From positions 1 to 64,000 of the forward strand of contig JAFXFO010000024.1 of assembly GCA_017520425.1 (NCBI GenBank): a stretch of DNA of 64,000 bases, in the 5' to 3' direction. This stretch comes from Lachnospiraceae bacterium (GTDB lineage: Bacteria > Bacillota > Clostridia > Lachnospirales > Lachnospiraceae). The notes beneath the pieces are model-generated. The model was not told where the DNA came from. It ran no database searches and was given only the letters and a program-made list of their open reading frames with translations. The stretch's first letter is position 1. Each line of letters opens with the position of its first letter. A program made the translations under genes and the position numbers. Shown here piece by piece: positions 20,675 to 29,212 of this stretch.

Positions 20675-21796
20675 TTATTTGTTTTCGGCAGCCACCATAT
20701 CCAGGGCAGCTTCAATTACTTTGTCCATATCATAGTATTTATACTGGCCCAGACGTCCGCCGAAGAGCACATTCGTCTCCTTGTCAGCCAGTTCCTTATA
20801 CCGTGCAAACAGGGTATTGTTGCGGTCATCATTGATTGGATAGTAGGGTTCGTCGCCCTTTGCCCAGGTGGCCGGATACTCTCTGGTAATGATGGTATCA
20901 GGCTGGGTACCAAATTCAAAATGCTTGTGTTCGATGATGCGGGTGTAGGGAATCTCTCTTTCCGTATAGTTAACCACCGCATTGCCCTGATAGTTGTCAC
21001 AGCCTTCTATCGTCTCCTCTTCAAAACGAAGGGAACGGTACTGCAACTCACCCAACTGATAGTCGAAATACTCATCAATCATACCGGTATAGAGCACCTT
21101 TGAGAAGGTATCCTTGTCTTCACCTTTTTCCTCATTCTGCTGCAAGAACTCTTTGTAAGTAACCCCCAGCTGTATGGGAGTATCCCCAAAAAGCTTCTCC
21201 ACAATCTGCGTATATCCACCTTTAGGGATGCCCTGATAAGGGTCGGTAAAATAATTATTATCATAGGTAAAGCGAACCGGCAAACGTTTAATGATAAAGG
21301 CCGGCAACTCCGTGCAGCTTCTGCCCCACTGCTTCTCCGTGTAGCCCTTCACCAGCTTTTCATAAACATCACGGCCAATCAGATTCAGTGCCTGCTCCTC
21401 TAAATTCTGAGGTTCTTCCACATAAGCATCTCTTTTCTGGGCCGCAATGATTTCCTTGGCCTCCGCAGGTGTCTTGATGCCCCACATTTTACTAAAGGTA
21501 TTCATATTAAAGGGCATATTGTAAAGCTCATCCTTATACACTGCCACCGGTGAGTTGATATAGTGATTAAACTCCGCAAAACCATTCACATAATCCCAAA
21601 TCTTACGATTGGAGGTATGGAAAATATGCGCACCATACTTGTGCACCTGTATCCCATTTTCTTCCCGGGTAAAAATATTGCCACCCACATGCTCTCGCTT
21701 GTCGATGGCCAGACAGGTCTTTCCTGCTTTCTTCATTTCATGGGCAAATACCGCTCCAAACAAACCGGTACCCACAATTAAATAATCATAATTCAT
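20675..21796 (-). CDS. glf: UDP-galactopyranose mutase
   Basis: Flavoenzyme of 373 residues interconverting UDP-galactopyranose and UDP-galactofuranose for surface polysaccharides. FAD-binding motif YLIVGTGLFGAVFAHEMKK at the N-terminus and IDKREHVGGNIFT, then KYGAHIFHT, ALNLIGRDVYEKLVKGYTEKQW and the C-terminal ALFGGRLG-type segment (VLFGGRLGQYKYYDMD). Length fits the family. It is 12 bases downstream of the XRE regulator gene, so both are probably one transcript. The galactofuranose acceptor is not visible here. Confidence 0.95.
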   Translation of the reverse strand: MNYDYLIVGTGLFGAVFAHEMKKAGKTCLAIDKREHVGGNIFTREENGIQVHKYGAHIFHTSNRKIWDYVNGFAEFNHYINSPVAVYKDELYNMPFNMNTFSKMWGIKTPAEAKEIIAAQKRDAYVEEPQNLEEQALNLIGRDVYEKLVKGYTEKQWGRSCTELPAFIIKRLPVRFTYDNNYFTDPYQGIPKGGYTQIVEKLFGDTPIQLGVTYKEFLQQNEEKGEDKDTFSKVLYTGMIDEYFDYQLGELQYRSLRFEEETIEGCDNYQGNAVVNYTEREIPYTRIIEHKHFEFGTQPDTIITREYPATWAKGDEPYYPINDDRNNTLFARYKELADKETNVLFGGRLGQYKYYDMDKVIEAALDMVAAENK

Positions 21797-21808
21797 GCCA
21801 AATCCTTC

Positions 21809-22141
21809 TTATGCCTTGTATTTCTCAATCTCCGCAAAATCATCCATCAGTTCCAGGACTTTTTCCCTGCCTATGGAGTTCAGCTTCATATAGTTTTGCA
21901 TCACACGATTCTCAAGCAGCTGTGCACCCAAAGAGGCATCACGCTCCAAAGAGGTGAAGTCCACCGGATTCAAACTCAGCTTATCACACATCTTAATCAC
22001 GGTACCATAGGCCATACCTTCGATACCACGCTCCAATGCTGTTACCAAAGTACTGTAGGGTATCTCCATATCCATGGCGAACTGTCTGATACTACGATAC
22101 TGACGCAAAATCTCACTTTTCAAAATCTCCGCTTTTGTCAT
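21809..22141 (-). CDS. XRE-family helix-turn-helix regulator
   Basis: Protein of 110 residues with an N-terminal helix-turn-helix (about residues 14-60, SIRQFAMDMEIPYSTLVTAL, then IKMCDKLSLNP) and a C-terminal helical part, LNSIGREKVLELMDDFAEI, seen in many small Lachnospiraceae XRE proteins. Being promoter-proximal to glf, it may control that short operon; this is inference. No protease or kinase domain is attached. The start follows a GGAGGGGATTAGG sequence. Confidence 0.8.
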   Translation of the reverse strand: MTKAEILKSEILRQYRSIRQFAMDMEIPYSTLVTALERGIEGMAYGTVIKMCDKLSLNPVDFTSLERDASLGAQLLENRVMQNYMKLNSIGREKVLELMDDFAEIEKYKA

Positions 22142-22185
22142 CCTAATCCCCTCCGTTTTTCACAAAACGCATATCTTGTGTATTC

Positions 22186-22214
22186 ACTATACTCCATTCT
22201 TTTCCGCTTTGCAA
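22186..22214 (-). promoter_or_regulatory. Sigma-A promoter of the XRE-glf unit
   Basis: TTGCAA (22209-22214), 17 bases, TATAGT (22186-22191) on the minus strand, about 45 bases before the XRE gene. Confidence 0.7.
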
Positions 22215-22281
22215 GGCAAATATTTACTTTTTCCCACATTTTTCTATATGAAATAATGGAAATCGTTTTTTATTTCTATTA

Positions 22282-23232
22282 CTAATAACCATATGACTGA
22301 ATCACTTCCAGATAGTCACTGTTTTGTATATCGCAGGGTGTTACAATCAATCCACCGTCGCTGTCTAAATCTATGCCGAACTGCTTATAAGCATACCAAA
22401 CCAGATGTGCACAGTGGGTGCCTTTTAAGGCAGACACGTGAATCTCTCCGGAGTCTGCTGCCTGCACGGTTTTTATTTTAGTGGGCGAGAGTCTTTCCCA
22501 AATGCCCGCATGCAAATGGTAGGGTACCTCCGTCAGGTTCTTTGTAGCGTAGGCGGCGATTTTTTGAGGTAGTGACTTGGCACCATTAACTGTGTTTTGT
22601 GTTTCCGCTTCTTTTTGGGCATATTCATCCCTCAGTCTTAATACTTGAAAAGAAGGATACGCAGACCATTTCTCAACCGTATTGAGTCTGGTGGCTGTCC
22701 CCAACATCACCGCCTCCAACAATATCCCTTTTTCCGCATCCACCACCAACGCTGCATGACCGTTGCGCCAGCCAAGAAAGCGTGAATTCTTGGTAATCAG
22801 GATATCTCCATCCTGCAGATCCACCAGGGGCATACCCGTGATTCTGCGTCCCTCTTCATCCACCAGATGCTCACTGATGGTAAGGGGTGTGGAGCTATGG
22901 GTCGCGATACGGATAGGGGCAAAGTAGCACTGCTGAAGTTGAAGGAGCAATTGAGTTTTTCCTTGGTTTAGAAATTTTTGAATGGTGCCGGGATGCAATC
23001 CGGTTTGTCCGGATAAAATGTTCAATTGATTGTCTGTGATTTGAGTTTGCTCCAGTATTGGAAGGATATCTTGCGGCTCTGATTGAGGACTGATATGTGC
23101 CTGGGGAATCGCTTCCATGGTCCAACTATATACAAAAAGAAAGAGGGTCAGGGTCGTAAGATATATTACACTACGAAACCTCCTGCTCCTCTTTCGTAAA
23201 GGTTCTATCTGAAAAATGCTCACTTTTATCAC
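22282..23232 (-). CDS. Membrane-anchored permuted NlpC/P60-type (YiiX-like) protein
   Basis: Protein of 316 residues: basic N-terminus, one membrane segment at about 22-39, a helical region of about 80 residues, then a papain-like fold in permuted order. LVDLQDGDILITKNSRFLGW followed by GHAALVVDAEKGILLEA (about 135-180) carries the His, and GTHCAHLVWYAYKQFGIDLD (about 270-290) the Cys, with TPCDI near the end. Families of this type cleave amide or acyl bonds in cell wall or lipid substrates; the actual substrate is unknown. It probably acts outside the membrane. It has no obvious operon partner. Confidence 0.65.
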   Translation of the reverse strand: MIKVSIFQIEPLRKRSRRFRSVIYLTTLTLFLFVYSWTMEAIPQAHISPQSEPQDILPILEQTQITDNQLNILSGQTGLHPGTIQKFLNQGKTQLLLQLQQCYFAPIRIATHSSTPLTISEHLVDEEGRRITGMPLVDLQDGDILITKNSRFLGWRNGHAALVVDAEKGILLEAVMLGTATRLNTVEKWSAYPSFQVLRLRDEYAQKEAETQNTVNGAKSLPQKIAAYATKNLTEVPYHLHAGIWERLSPTKIKTVQAADSGEIHVSALKGTHCAHLVWYAYKQFGIDLDSDGGLIVTPCDIQNSDYLEVIQSYGY

Positions 23233-23250
23233 CGCCGGCCAAAATAATAA

Positions 23251-23282
23251 ACGCCCGCCGGGCAGTGGGCTGCCTGATGGGC
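23251..23282 (-). terminator. GC-rich hairpin after the Rpn gene
   Basis: Nested stems CGCCC/GGGCG and GGGCAG/CTGCCT, followed on the minus strand by TTTATTATTTTGG. It lies about 25 bases past the stop of the Rpn gene and is a plausible terminator. Confidence 0.5.
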
Positions 23283-23308
23283 GTGGTATTAGTATGGGCG
23301 GGAAATCT

Positions 23309-23536
23309 CTATCTATTCACGATTTGACGCAATACTTCATAGTCTTCCTGTGAACTTCCCAACAGCTCACACGCTTTTTCCAAGCTTATGGATAATGACT
23401 TCATAAGATTTTCTACGCTCTGCTTTAAAGCATCCAGACGGCCCTCCTTAATTCCTTCGCTTCGTCCAACCTTGATTCCTTCACTAAGGCCTTCCTGCTT
23501 GCCATCCTCTATTAACTCCCTAATCGCCTGACACAT
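23309..23536 (-). CDS. Candidate intragenic Rpn tail protein (RpnS-like)
   Basis: In-frame internal ATG at 23536 of the Rpn gene, preceded by GAGGAGG (23545-23551) with an 8-base gap, as good as any start in this window. It would give a 75-residue, mostly helical tail protein starting MCQAIRELIEDGKQEG. In E. coli, C-terminal Rpn tails made from internal starts act as antitoxins of the full-length nuclease. Here the separate product is inference; the site is directly visible. The codons of the site also encode the Glu-rich stretch before the tail, so protein constraint is an alternative explanation. Confidence 0.45.
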   Translation of the reverse strand: MCQAIRELIEDGKQEGLSEGIKVGRSEGIKEGRLDALKQSVENLMKSLSISLEKACELLGSSQEDYEVLRQIVNR

Positions 23537-24346
23537 ATCATATTCCTCCTCTTTATTCTTACCTGTATCTTCCGTTTCCTTTTCACTCTTCTTAAATTTA
23601 TGACGCTTCTTCCAGATAGCCGGATTATCCATCACCACCGACAAAAACTCCAGACTGTCCTCATCCATATGGGAATATGCCTCATCTCCTGTCAGCTTTT
23701 CCAGTAGTCGCTTCTTGTCCTTCCGCAGCGGCAAAAGCTCAAACACGCATCTTAACTGCGTATGAAACATGGAAAAGTCATGCTCCTCATTTACACAATA
23801 CAGCCGGAAGGGATAATCCGCAAACAGCTCCTTCATATCCCCCGCATCCTCTCCGAAATCCATCATATCCTGCAGGCTTCTGGGACCATCCCAAGGTTCC
23901 TCGCCCAGATACAAACAAAGCGTATATGTGGGCCACAGGCGGTCCGTCTTCCTCATCCCACAAAGCCGCTCATGTGATGTGGAAAGCCTCTTCTCCTGAA
24001 GGTTCTGTGCTTTCAGCTCCTCCATCTGCTTCCGATACTCCAGGACATCATACTCCATGCAACGCACCGGCATCCCATAGTCAATGTAGCTCTGATGCTC
24101 TATGGCCAGTATCCGAATCGTACTGCCATACTTGTGGAGCATTTTAATATCCCTCACGCGCTCCTGATATTGCCGCTTCTCCTCCTGTCCGGTATACTCC
24201 AACGGCTGAGTATAGCTTTCACCGCTCACCGTCAAATCCTCTGAGTGTATCACACTCCTTCCGTCAAAATACACTCCGTTCACCAGGTCAGCAAATCTGA
24301 CCCTGTCACTGCAAAAACGCTTTGTTACTGCATCTTTACGTCCCAT
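23309..24346 (-). CDS. Rpn-family PD-(D/E)XK nuclease (transposase_31-like)
   Basis: Protein of 345 residues starting MGRKDAVTKRFCSD at an ATG with AAGGAGGAACAGAAG in front. The nuclease-like core is in residues 10-200: VRDIKML and AIEHQSYIDYGMPVRCMEYD, the latter with the E-x-Q form usual for this family. A linker follows, then a helical tail, MCQAIRELIEDGKQEGLSEG onwards, to residue 345. Rpn proteins are DNA endonucleases with roles in recombination and, in Escherichia coli, phage defence. It stands alone between a hairpin-bearing leader and a GC-rich terminator. An internal start inside the gene is listed separately. Confidence 0.8.
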   Translation of the reverse strand: MGRKDAVTKRFCSDRVRFADLVNGVYFDGRSVIHSEDLTVSGESYTQPLEYTGQEEKRQYQERVRDIKMLHKYGSTIRILAIEHQSYIDYGMPVRCMEYDVLEYRKQMEELKAQNLQEKRLSTSHERLCGMRKTDRLWPTYTLCLYLGEEPWDGPRSLQDMMDFGEDAGDMKELFADYPFRLYCVNEEHDFSMFHTQLRCVFELLPLRKDKKRLLEKLTGDEAYSHMDEDSLEFLSVVMDNPAIWKKRHKFKKSEKETEDTGKNKEEEYDMCQAIRELIEDGKQEGLSEGIKVGRSEGIKEGRLDALKQSVENLMKSLSISLEKACELLGSSQEDYEVLRQIVNR

Positions 24347-24417
24347 CTTCTGTTCCTCCTTTTCAGGCAGGAACCACATCACAGAAAGCCCCTGCCTCAA
24401 TATAAAATATGATTTTT

Positions 24418-24478
24418 AAAGCAAGATTTTTCTGAAATGTTAGAAATTAGAATTCGTAGATAAACAGAATATTGCTTT
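24418..24478. repeat. Hairpin upstream of the intact Rpn gene
   Basis: Imperfect inverted repeat with outer arms AAAGCAAGATTTTTCTG and CAGAATATTGCTTT, 72 bases upstream of the Rpn start. A related hairpin is in the same place before the broken Rpn gene (25327-25389). The rest of the 24347-24580 gap shows nothing coding. Confidence 0.5.
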
Positions 24479-24580
24479 GAGGTAAGTTTAGCATAGGTGA
24501 TGAGGATTGGCAAGGAGAAAAAGAGCACTCACATCTTTCTGCCAAACTCCTCCACGGATAAATTAATGTGTATTTATAGT

Positions 24581-25263
24581 TTAACGTAATACCTCATAGT
24601 CTTCCTGCGAACTCCCCAGCAACTCACAAGCCTTTTCCAAACTTATGGCCAATGACTTCATCAGATTTTCCACGCTCTGCAACATGACCTGCTGCATACC
24701 CTGTTGCACGCCCATCTGCTGGGCTTCCTCTACGCCCTTATCATACTCATCTCTAAACAAATCTATGATTGCTTCACACACGTTGCTCTCCTCCTTAAAC
24801 AATTCCTCATTCGCCCGGACGATCACATTCATCACCGAACGGTACAGAGTATTCTTACGATGCTCATGATACTCCCTTGCCAATACATCTACTGCCATCC
24901 TATCCGGCAAATCATCGGTAAGATTTTTCAACCAGAAATTCTCTTCCCCCGACAATTGCGATGTAACGATTAGCTGCATCGTTAAAATATCACCCTTTAT
25001 GTAGTAGATACCGGCTTCCACTGCCTCTACTTCGAAATGACGCACTTCCCTCAGATGCTGTATATCCGCGCTATATTCTTTTCCGTTGTTTCATCTGAAT
25101 TCTTTTTAATAATCAATACATCAATCATCATAGGCCTCGTCCCCAACTGGTGCTCACTTTCAAAGTTCACCTTATCTCCCTCTTCGCACAGCTCAATCTG
25201 CAAGCTTGCAAAAAATGCCGGATGCCACTGAAGCACCGGTTCCTCTCTCTTTACATCTGTCAT
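24581..25263 (-). pseudogene. Rpn-family nuclease gene with internal deletion and frameshift
   Basis: Reading on the minus strand from 25263, MTDVKREEPVLQWHPAFFAS begins a second Rpn-type protein and stops after KNIARIYSI. The next frame then continues as HLREVRHFEVEAVEAGIYYI and on to a normal C-terminal half (SQLSGEENFWLKNLTDDLPD, EYHEHRKNTLYRSVMNVIVR). In intact relatives a long central segment separates these parts, so the middle, including much of the nuclease core, is deleted and the frame is lost. The last 35 residues nearly match the tail of the neighbouring Rpn gene. A GTG at 24781 with AGGAGG 8 bases before it could still start the 66-residue tail. Confidence 0.7.
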
Positions 25264-25326
25264 GTAACCTCCATATTCCGCAAGGTATTCCCCAAAAAAT
25301 CCCTGCTATTTTTACATCTTGAAATA

Positions 25327-25389
25327 AAAGCATAGATTTTCCGAAATATAGAAAGTTAAGAAACTTAGAACAATAAGAAAATATGCTTT
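25327..25389. repeat. Hairpin upstream of the broken Rpn gene
   Basis: Arms AAAGCATAGATTTTCC and GAAAATATGCTTT, 64 bases before the first codon of the Rpn pseudogene; counterpart of the hairpin at 24418-24478. Confidence 0.5.
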
Positions 25390-25436
25390 AAATATAAACC
25401 AAGCATTATGTCACTAATATTTGAGCACCGAACTTC

Positions 25437-26609
25437 CTAATCCCTATATGTACTCACCACTTCTAAAATAGTCTCAAACCGCTTTTGAAAGGTGTGTTCC
25501 TCACGTACCTTTACACATCCGCTTCGAGCGATTCTACGTCTCTTCTCCTCGTGTTCTAAATAGTACTCCACCTTCCTCACCATATCCTCATAGTCTGTAT
25601 AATACACAAAATCCTCATCTGGTACAAAATATTCAAACATTTCCGGTTGATAATTGGTTAGTAAAAATCCTTCATTTCCCAGAATATCCCATACTCGTAA
25701 TGGAATACCTGTTTTAATGCTCCTGAGCGTAATATTAAGATTTATTTTAGACTGTCTAAATACATACGGCATCCCCTCGTAATAATCCACCGGTCCTCTA
25801 TTTACAACACCAGAAATTGACACTCCCCTATCATTGGTATATAGCATCATTCCAAAGCGTTCCCCCAGTAGTTCCAAGACTTCTCTTCGCTCCAAAGCTG
25901 TCACCTGACGATTTAATACATACTCAGCATATATTGCCTCTGGGGACAATACTGTAGTAGCATTAGGATCTGTGGGGTAAGCTTTTTGCATTTCCGCCAC
26001 AATTTCAGGTATCAGCAATTCCTGTATAAAATTATATCCATGAACTCTCTTTTGTGCCTGAATGATACCATCCAGATAACCTTTTGTAAAGCTATCCACC
26101 CCTTGAAACTTATCATAAATTCGATGCTTCTTCTCTGAATACAGCGAACCTACAAACGAAATGTCTGAAGCATATCTCCCTATATTTTTCACACATTCAT
26201 CCAGAGCTTTCATTCGCTTTTCATTAACTGCCAACGGCAAATAATACACTGTTTCTATTCCTGCTCGCTTCAGTTCATCATACATACCATAATCAAATAA
26301 GAATATATAATTGCACGGATTAATAACTGTATATGAATATACTTGTATATGTGGACTGTCATATACCCAAGCTACATACTTTAATCCTAAGTCTTTACAA
26401 CACTCCGATACTTCCGGAAAATAATTAAAAGAGAACACAAAATCACAATTACTTTGTAGCAGTGCTTTCTGCAACCGTTCCATCGCCTGCTCTTTTCGCA
26501 ACTTCTTTTCCTTGTATGATATTTTGATCACATTATGCCCTAATTCATCAAGAACCTGAAAAACATCTTCATTACAATAACTATCCCATTCCAAGTAAAA
26601 AATGTTCAT
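25437..26609 (-). CDS. DUF3880/CgeB-like glycosyltransferase
   Basis: GT-B-type protein of 390 residues. The N-terminal half contains DFVFSFNYFPEVSECCKDLG and YVAWVYDSP, hallmarks of DUF3880; the C-terminal half has KINLNITLRSIKTGIPLRVW followed by DILGNEGFLLTNYQPE and a terminal helix, as in CgeB-like glycosyltransferases. It transfers a sugar from an unknown nucleotide donor. It is transcribed away from the plus-strand cassette at 26768-29200, of which the third gene is a paralogue. Two more relatives (28049-29200 and the second half of 42317-44176) suggest successive additions on one glycan. Nothing is truncated. Confidence 0.75.
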   Translation of the reverse strand: MNIFYLEWDSYCNEDVFQVLDELGHNVIKISYKEKKLRKEQAMERLQKALLQSNCDFVFSFNYFPEVSECCKDLGLKYVAWVYDSPHIQVYSYTVINPCNYIFLFDYGMYDELKRAGIETVYYLPLAVNEKRMKALDECVKNIGRYASDISFVGSLYSEKKHRIYDKFQGVDSFTKGYLDGIIQAQKRVHGYNFIQELLIPEIVAEMQKAYPTDPNATTVLSPEAIYAEYVLNRQVTALERREVLELLGERFGMMLYTNDRGVSISGVVNRGPVDYYEGMPYVFRQSKINLNITLRSIKTGIPLRVWDILGNEGFLLTNYQPEMFEYFVPDEDFVYYTDYEDMVRKVEYYLEHEEKRRRIARSGCVKVREEHTFQKRFETILEVVSTYRD

Positions 26610-26718
26610 TCTGCACCCCTACATTTACATACTCTTTTCTATAACTTCATTATACTCAAAAAATTGTCAACAGACAACTTTTCTATCAAAAATTCTAAAA
26701 CCATCACATTACTTTCCA

Positions 26719-26747
26719 TTGAGTTCATAGCCTAAAAGTAGTATAAT
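26719..26747 (+). promoter_or_regulatory. Sigma-A promoter of the plus-strand glycosyltransferase cassette
   Basis: TTGAGT (26719-26724), 17 bases, TATAAT (26742-26747), about 20 bases upstream of the first gene. No sigma-28 motif. Confidence 0.75.
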
Positions 26748-26767
26748 CAGTTTACAGGAGGGCATGT

Positions 26768-27313
26768 ATGAACACACCTTATATTAACCAAGAAGCAGAA
26801 GAATATTTTAAGACTCTGGCAGACAATAAAGAAGTTCTGGATATCTGTTATCAGCATATATGTAACACCTTAGACGAAGGACTTGCCAAGCTGGATTTTG
26901 AGAAGCTTTTATCCCTGATTCCTTATATCACTACAGGGGAAGGGCATCTGGCCTTTGAACACATAGGAGAGAGCCGTCGCATCTTGCGGATTCTGAATAT
27001 TATTTCCCTGGAACTAAAATATTGTGACGGAACCTTTGCCACAGAATGCTTTTCCAAGGATGAATTAATGGCAAAGTATTTTCTGACCCTTTTTGCTTTC
27101 CGCCGTTTATTATTTGAGTTATCCGAAGACTCCGTTAATGAAGCCACACAATATTTGCAAGCCAATCCCCTTTCTCCCTTTGGAGTTTATATACTGGCTT
27201 CCGAAGAGTTGCTTACACCCACAAGGAGCTTTTGGGAAACACTGGCAGATATCCATGCCCCCTATTGGTCTCCTGCAGATATGCAACAATTTTCATTACT
27301 GATTCAACAATAG
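26768..27313 (+). CDS. Helical protein, paralogue of the flagellin-adjacent helical/TPR protein
   Basis: All-helical protein of 181 residues without a named domain. Its FSKDELMAKYFLTLFAFRRL and SEDSVNEATQYLQANP segments line up with SLEEVEQRYLAIKFCILRIE and CEESVKELVG of the protein at 44160-44834, and both genes come just before a GT2-like/DUF3880 pair. It is therefore likely the partner of those glycosyltransferases; its function is unknown. ATG with ACAGGAGGGCATGT in front. First of three plus-strand genes. Confidence 0.6.
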   Translation: MNTPYINQEAEEYFKTLADNKEVLDICYQHICNTLDEGLAKLDFEKLLSLIPYITTGEGHLAFEHIGESRRILRILNIISLELKYCDGTFATECFSKDELMAKYFLTLFAFRRLLFELSEDSVNEATQYLQANPLSPFGVYILASEELLTPTRSFWETLADIHAPYWSPADMQQFSLLIQQ

Positions 27314-27331
27314 ACTTAAAGGATTGAGACT

Positions 27332-28033
27332 ATGAACGACCATAAATTTTGTTTCATCATATGTACCAACAATGACCTCTATCTGAGTGAATGCATTCAC
27401 TATTTACAACACCTGAACATTCCGGAAGGGTATGAAATAGATTTGCTCACTATTCAGGACGCTCCCTGTATGACCCAGGGCTATAATCAGGCCATGAATC
27501 AAACAGATGCCAAATATAAAATCTATATGCATCAGGACGTTTTCATCCTGAATCGAAATTTTTTAGGCGATATTCTGCAGATTTTCCAATCGGATAAACA
27601 AATCGGCATGATTGGTATGGTGGGTTATGAGAATGTTTCGGCAGATGGGTTGATGTGGCATGGCAAACGTGTCGGTGATTTATACAAGAAAAAACCGGAC
27701 ACCCCATATACTCCACTTTCAGAATATCACTACTCCATTCAGAAAGAAAGCTATTCATTTGCCGCCGAAATTGACGGTTTTTTAATGGCTACTGCTTATG
27801 ATATTCCTTGGAATACAGAAGAAATCACTGGTTGGGATTTTTATGATGCATTTCATAGTATGTACTTTTTAGACCGTGGATACAAAATTGCAGTTCCAAA
27901 TCAGTTGCATCCATGGTGTATGCATGATGATGGTGTAGTACTTAATATGACCAATTACAATAAATATCGCAAACTCTTTATCGAAAGCTATGGTCACTAT
28001 CTGGGCAAACATTATTCCGAAATACTGAAATAA
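27332..28033 (+). CDS. GT2-like glycosyltransferase domain protein
   Basis: Protein of 233 residues with a GT-A-like fold: KFCFIICTNNDLYLSECIHY at the start, TDAKYKIYMHQDVFILNR near residue 70 and IGMIGMVGYE. IDGFLMATAYDIPW and GWDFYDAFHSMYFLDRGYKI follow. The position of a usual DxD is occupied by HQD. It is equivalent to residues 1-230 of the fused protein at 42317-44176, while the next gene equals the second half, so the two probably act as one unit. AAAGGA lies 8 bases before the ATG. Confidence 0.7.
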   Translation: MNDHKFCFIICTNNDLYLSECIHYLQHLNIPEGYEIDLLTIQDAPCMTQGYNQAMNQTDAKYKIYMHQDVFILNRNFLGDILQIFQSDKQIGMIGMVGYENVSADGLMWHGKRVGDLYKKKPDTPYTPLSEYHYSIQKESYSFAAEIDGFLMATAYDIPWNTEEITGWDFYDAFHSMYFLDRGYKIAVPNQLHPWCMHDDGVVLNMTNYNKYRKLFIESYGHYLGKHYSEILK

Positions 28034-28048
28034 AAGGAGACAAACCTT

Positions 28049-29200
28049 ATGAACATCCTTTTTTATGATATGGGAAGCTATACCTACCAGGATATGCTCT
28101 ATTACCTGAAAGAAATGGGCCATACCTGCAAAACAGTCTATTATCACTTCCCGGATAAATTTGAAGATGACTTTTTCTGCAACCGACTGGAAACTCTTTT
28201 ACAACAGGCTCATTATGATGTTGTCATGAGCATCAACTTTTTCCCTTTGGTTGCCAAACTATGTTATGACCACCGGATTCCTTATATATCCTGGTGCTAT
28301 GACAGCCCTCTGGAAGAACGTTTGGAAGAATACTTCCACTATGAAACCAATCGCATCTTTCTCTTTGACCGCTTAGAGACCGAACGCTATCGTTCTGCCG
28401 GATTTTCGCAGATTTACCATTTACCTTTAGCTGTAAATACAAACCGCCTGGACAAGCTTCAATTCCCTTCCTCTTGGATTCAAAAACACAGCTGCGACAT
28501 TTCCTTCATCGGACATTTATACGAATCCCCTTTGGAGATATTGCTTTATTCTACAGACAACTATATCAAGGGATATGTGGAAGGTATCCTTCAGGCACAA
28601 TTACGGATTTATGGTTGCTACTTTATTGATGAACTGGTTACGGACGAGCTATTGGCTTCCATTAACAGTTCCTTCCAAAAAATCGGCCAAACAAACCTCA
28701 CACTGAACCATCGCGGGCTTTCCTTTGCTATCGCCTCGGAAATAACCCATTTGGAACGTTGCTTCCTGTTAGAACAAATGGGCGAACTGTTTCACACCCA
28801 TTTCTACACCTCCAAGCCCCACCAGCTCAGTGAACAAATCCACTCCATGGGACCGGTAAAATACCATGACGAAATGCCCTGTGTCTTCCGTCACAGCAAA
28901 CTGAATCTGAATCCCACACTGAAAAGTATCCAATCCGGTATCCCTCTCCGGGCACTGGATATCATGGGCTCTAAGGGTGTGCTATTGTCCAATTACCAAC
29001 CGGAGCTGGCTGAATATTTTGAAGATGGCACAGATGTAATCATGTACAGCAGTATGGAAGAAGCAGTGGATAAGTCCGATTTTTACTTAAGAAACGATGA
29101 ACTGAGAAAGCAGATTGCGATGAATGGCTACCGGAAGGTAAAAGAGATTTTTACGTATCCGGCTTGTATACAGAAAATATTAGAGAGTGTCGACTTATAA
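28049..29200 (+). CDS. DUF3880/CgeB-like glycosyltransferase
   Basis: Protein of 383 residues: DUF3880 half with YDVVMSINFFPLVAKLCYDH and YISWCYDSP, glycosyltransferase half with KLNLNPTLKSIQSGIPLRAL followed by DIMGSKGVLLSNYQPELAEY. Starts 15 bases after the GT2-like gene with AAAAGGAG upstream. Third gene of the cassette; its stop codon lies in the loop of a bidirectional terminator. Sister of 25437-26609 and of the C-terminal half of 42317-44176. The donor sugar is unknown. Confidence 0.75.
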   Translation: MNILFYDMGSYTYQDMLYYLKEMGHTCKTVYYHFPDKFEDDFFCNRLETLLQQAHYDVVMSINFFPLVAKLCYDHRIPYISWCYDSPLEERLEEYFHYETNRIFLFDRLETERYRSAGFSQIYHLPLAVNTNRLDKLQFPSSWIQKHSCDISFIGHLYESPLEILLYSTDNYIKGYVEGILQAQLRIYGCYFIDELVTDELLASINSSFQKIGQTNLTLNHRGLSFAIASEITHLERCFLLEQMGELFHTHFYTSKPHQLSEQIHSMGPVKYHDEMPCVFRHSKLNLNPTLKSIQSGIPLRALDIMGSKGVLLSNYQPELAEYFEDGTDVIMYSSMEEAVDKSDFYLRNDELRKQIAMNGYRKVKEIFTYPACIQKILESVDL

Positions 29201-29212
29201 TCGACACTCTCT
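29182..29212. terminator. Bidirectional terminator containing both stop codons
   Basis: Perfect 12-bp stem AGAGAGTGTCGA / TCGACACTCTCT with the 7-base loop CTTATAA. The plus-strand gene stops at 29198-29200 and the minus-strand gene at 29195-29197, both inside the loop. Confidence 0.85.

Noticed and set aside
22186-25263. Insertion sequence carrying the Rpn genes
   Set aside because: No transposase of a DDE or HUH type, terminal inverted repeats or target duplications could be seen; the Rpn proteins are nucleases of the transposase_31-like family but the segment lacks element ends.
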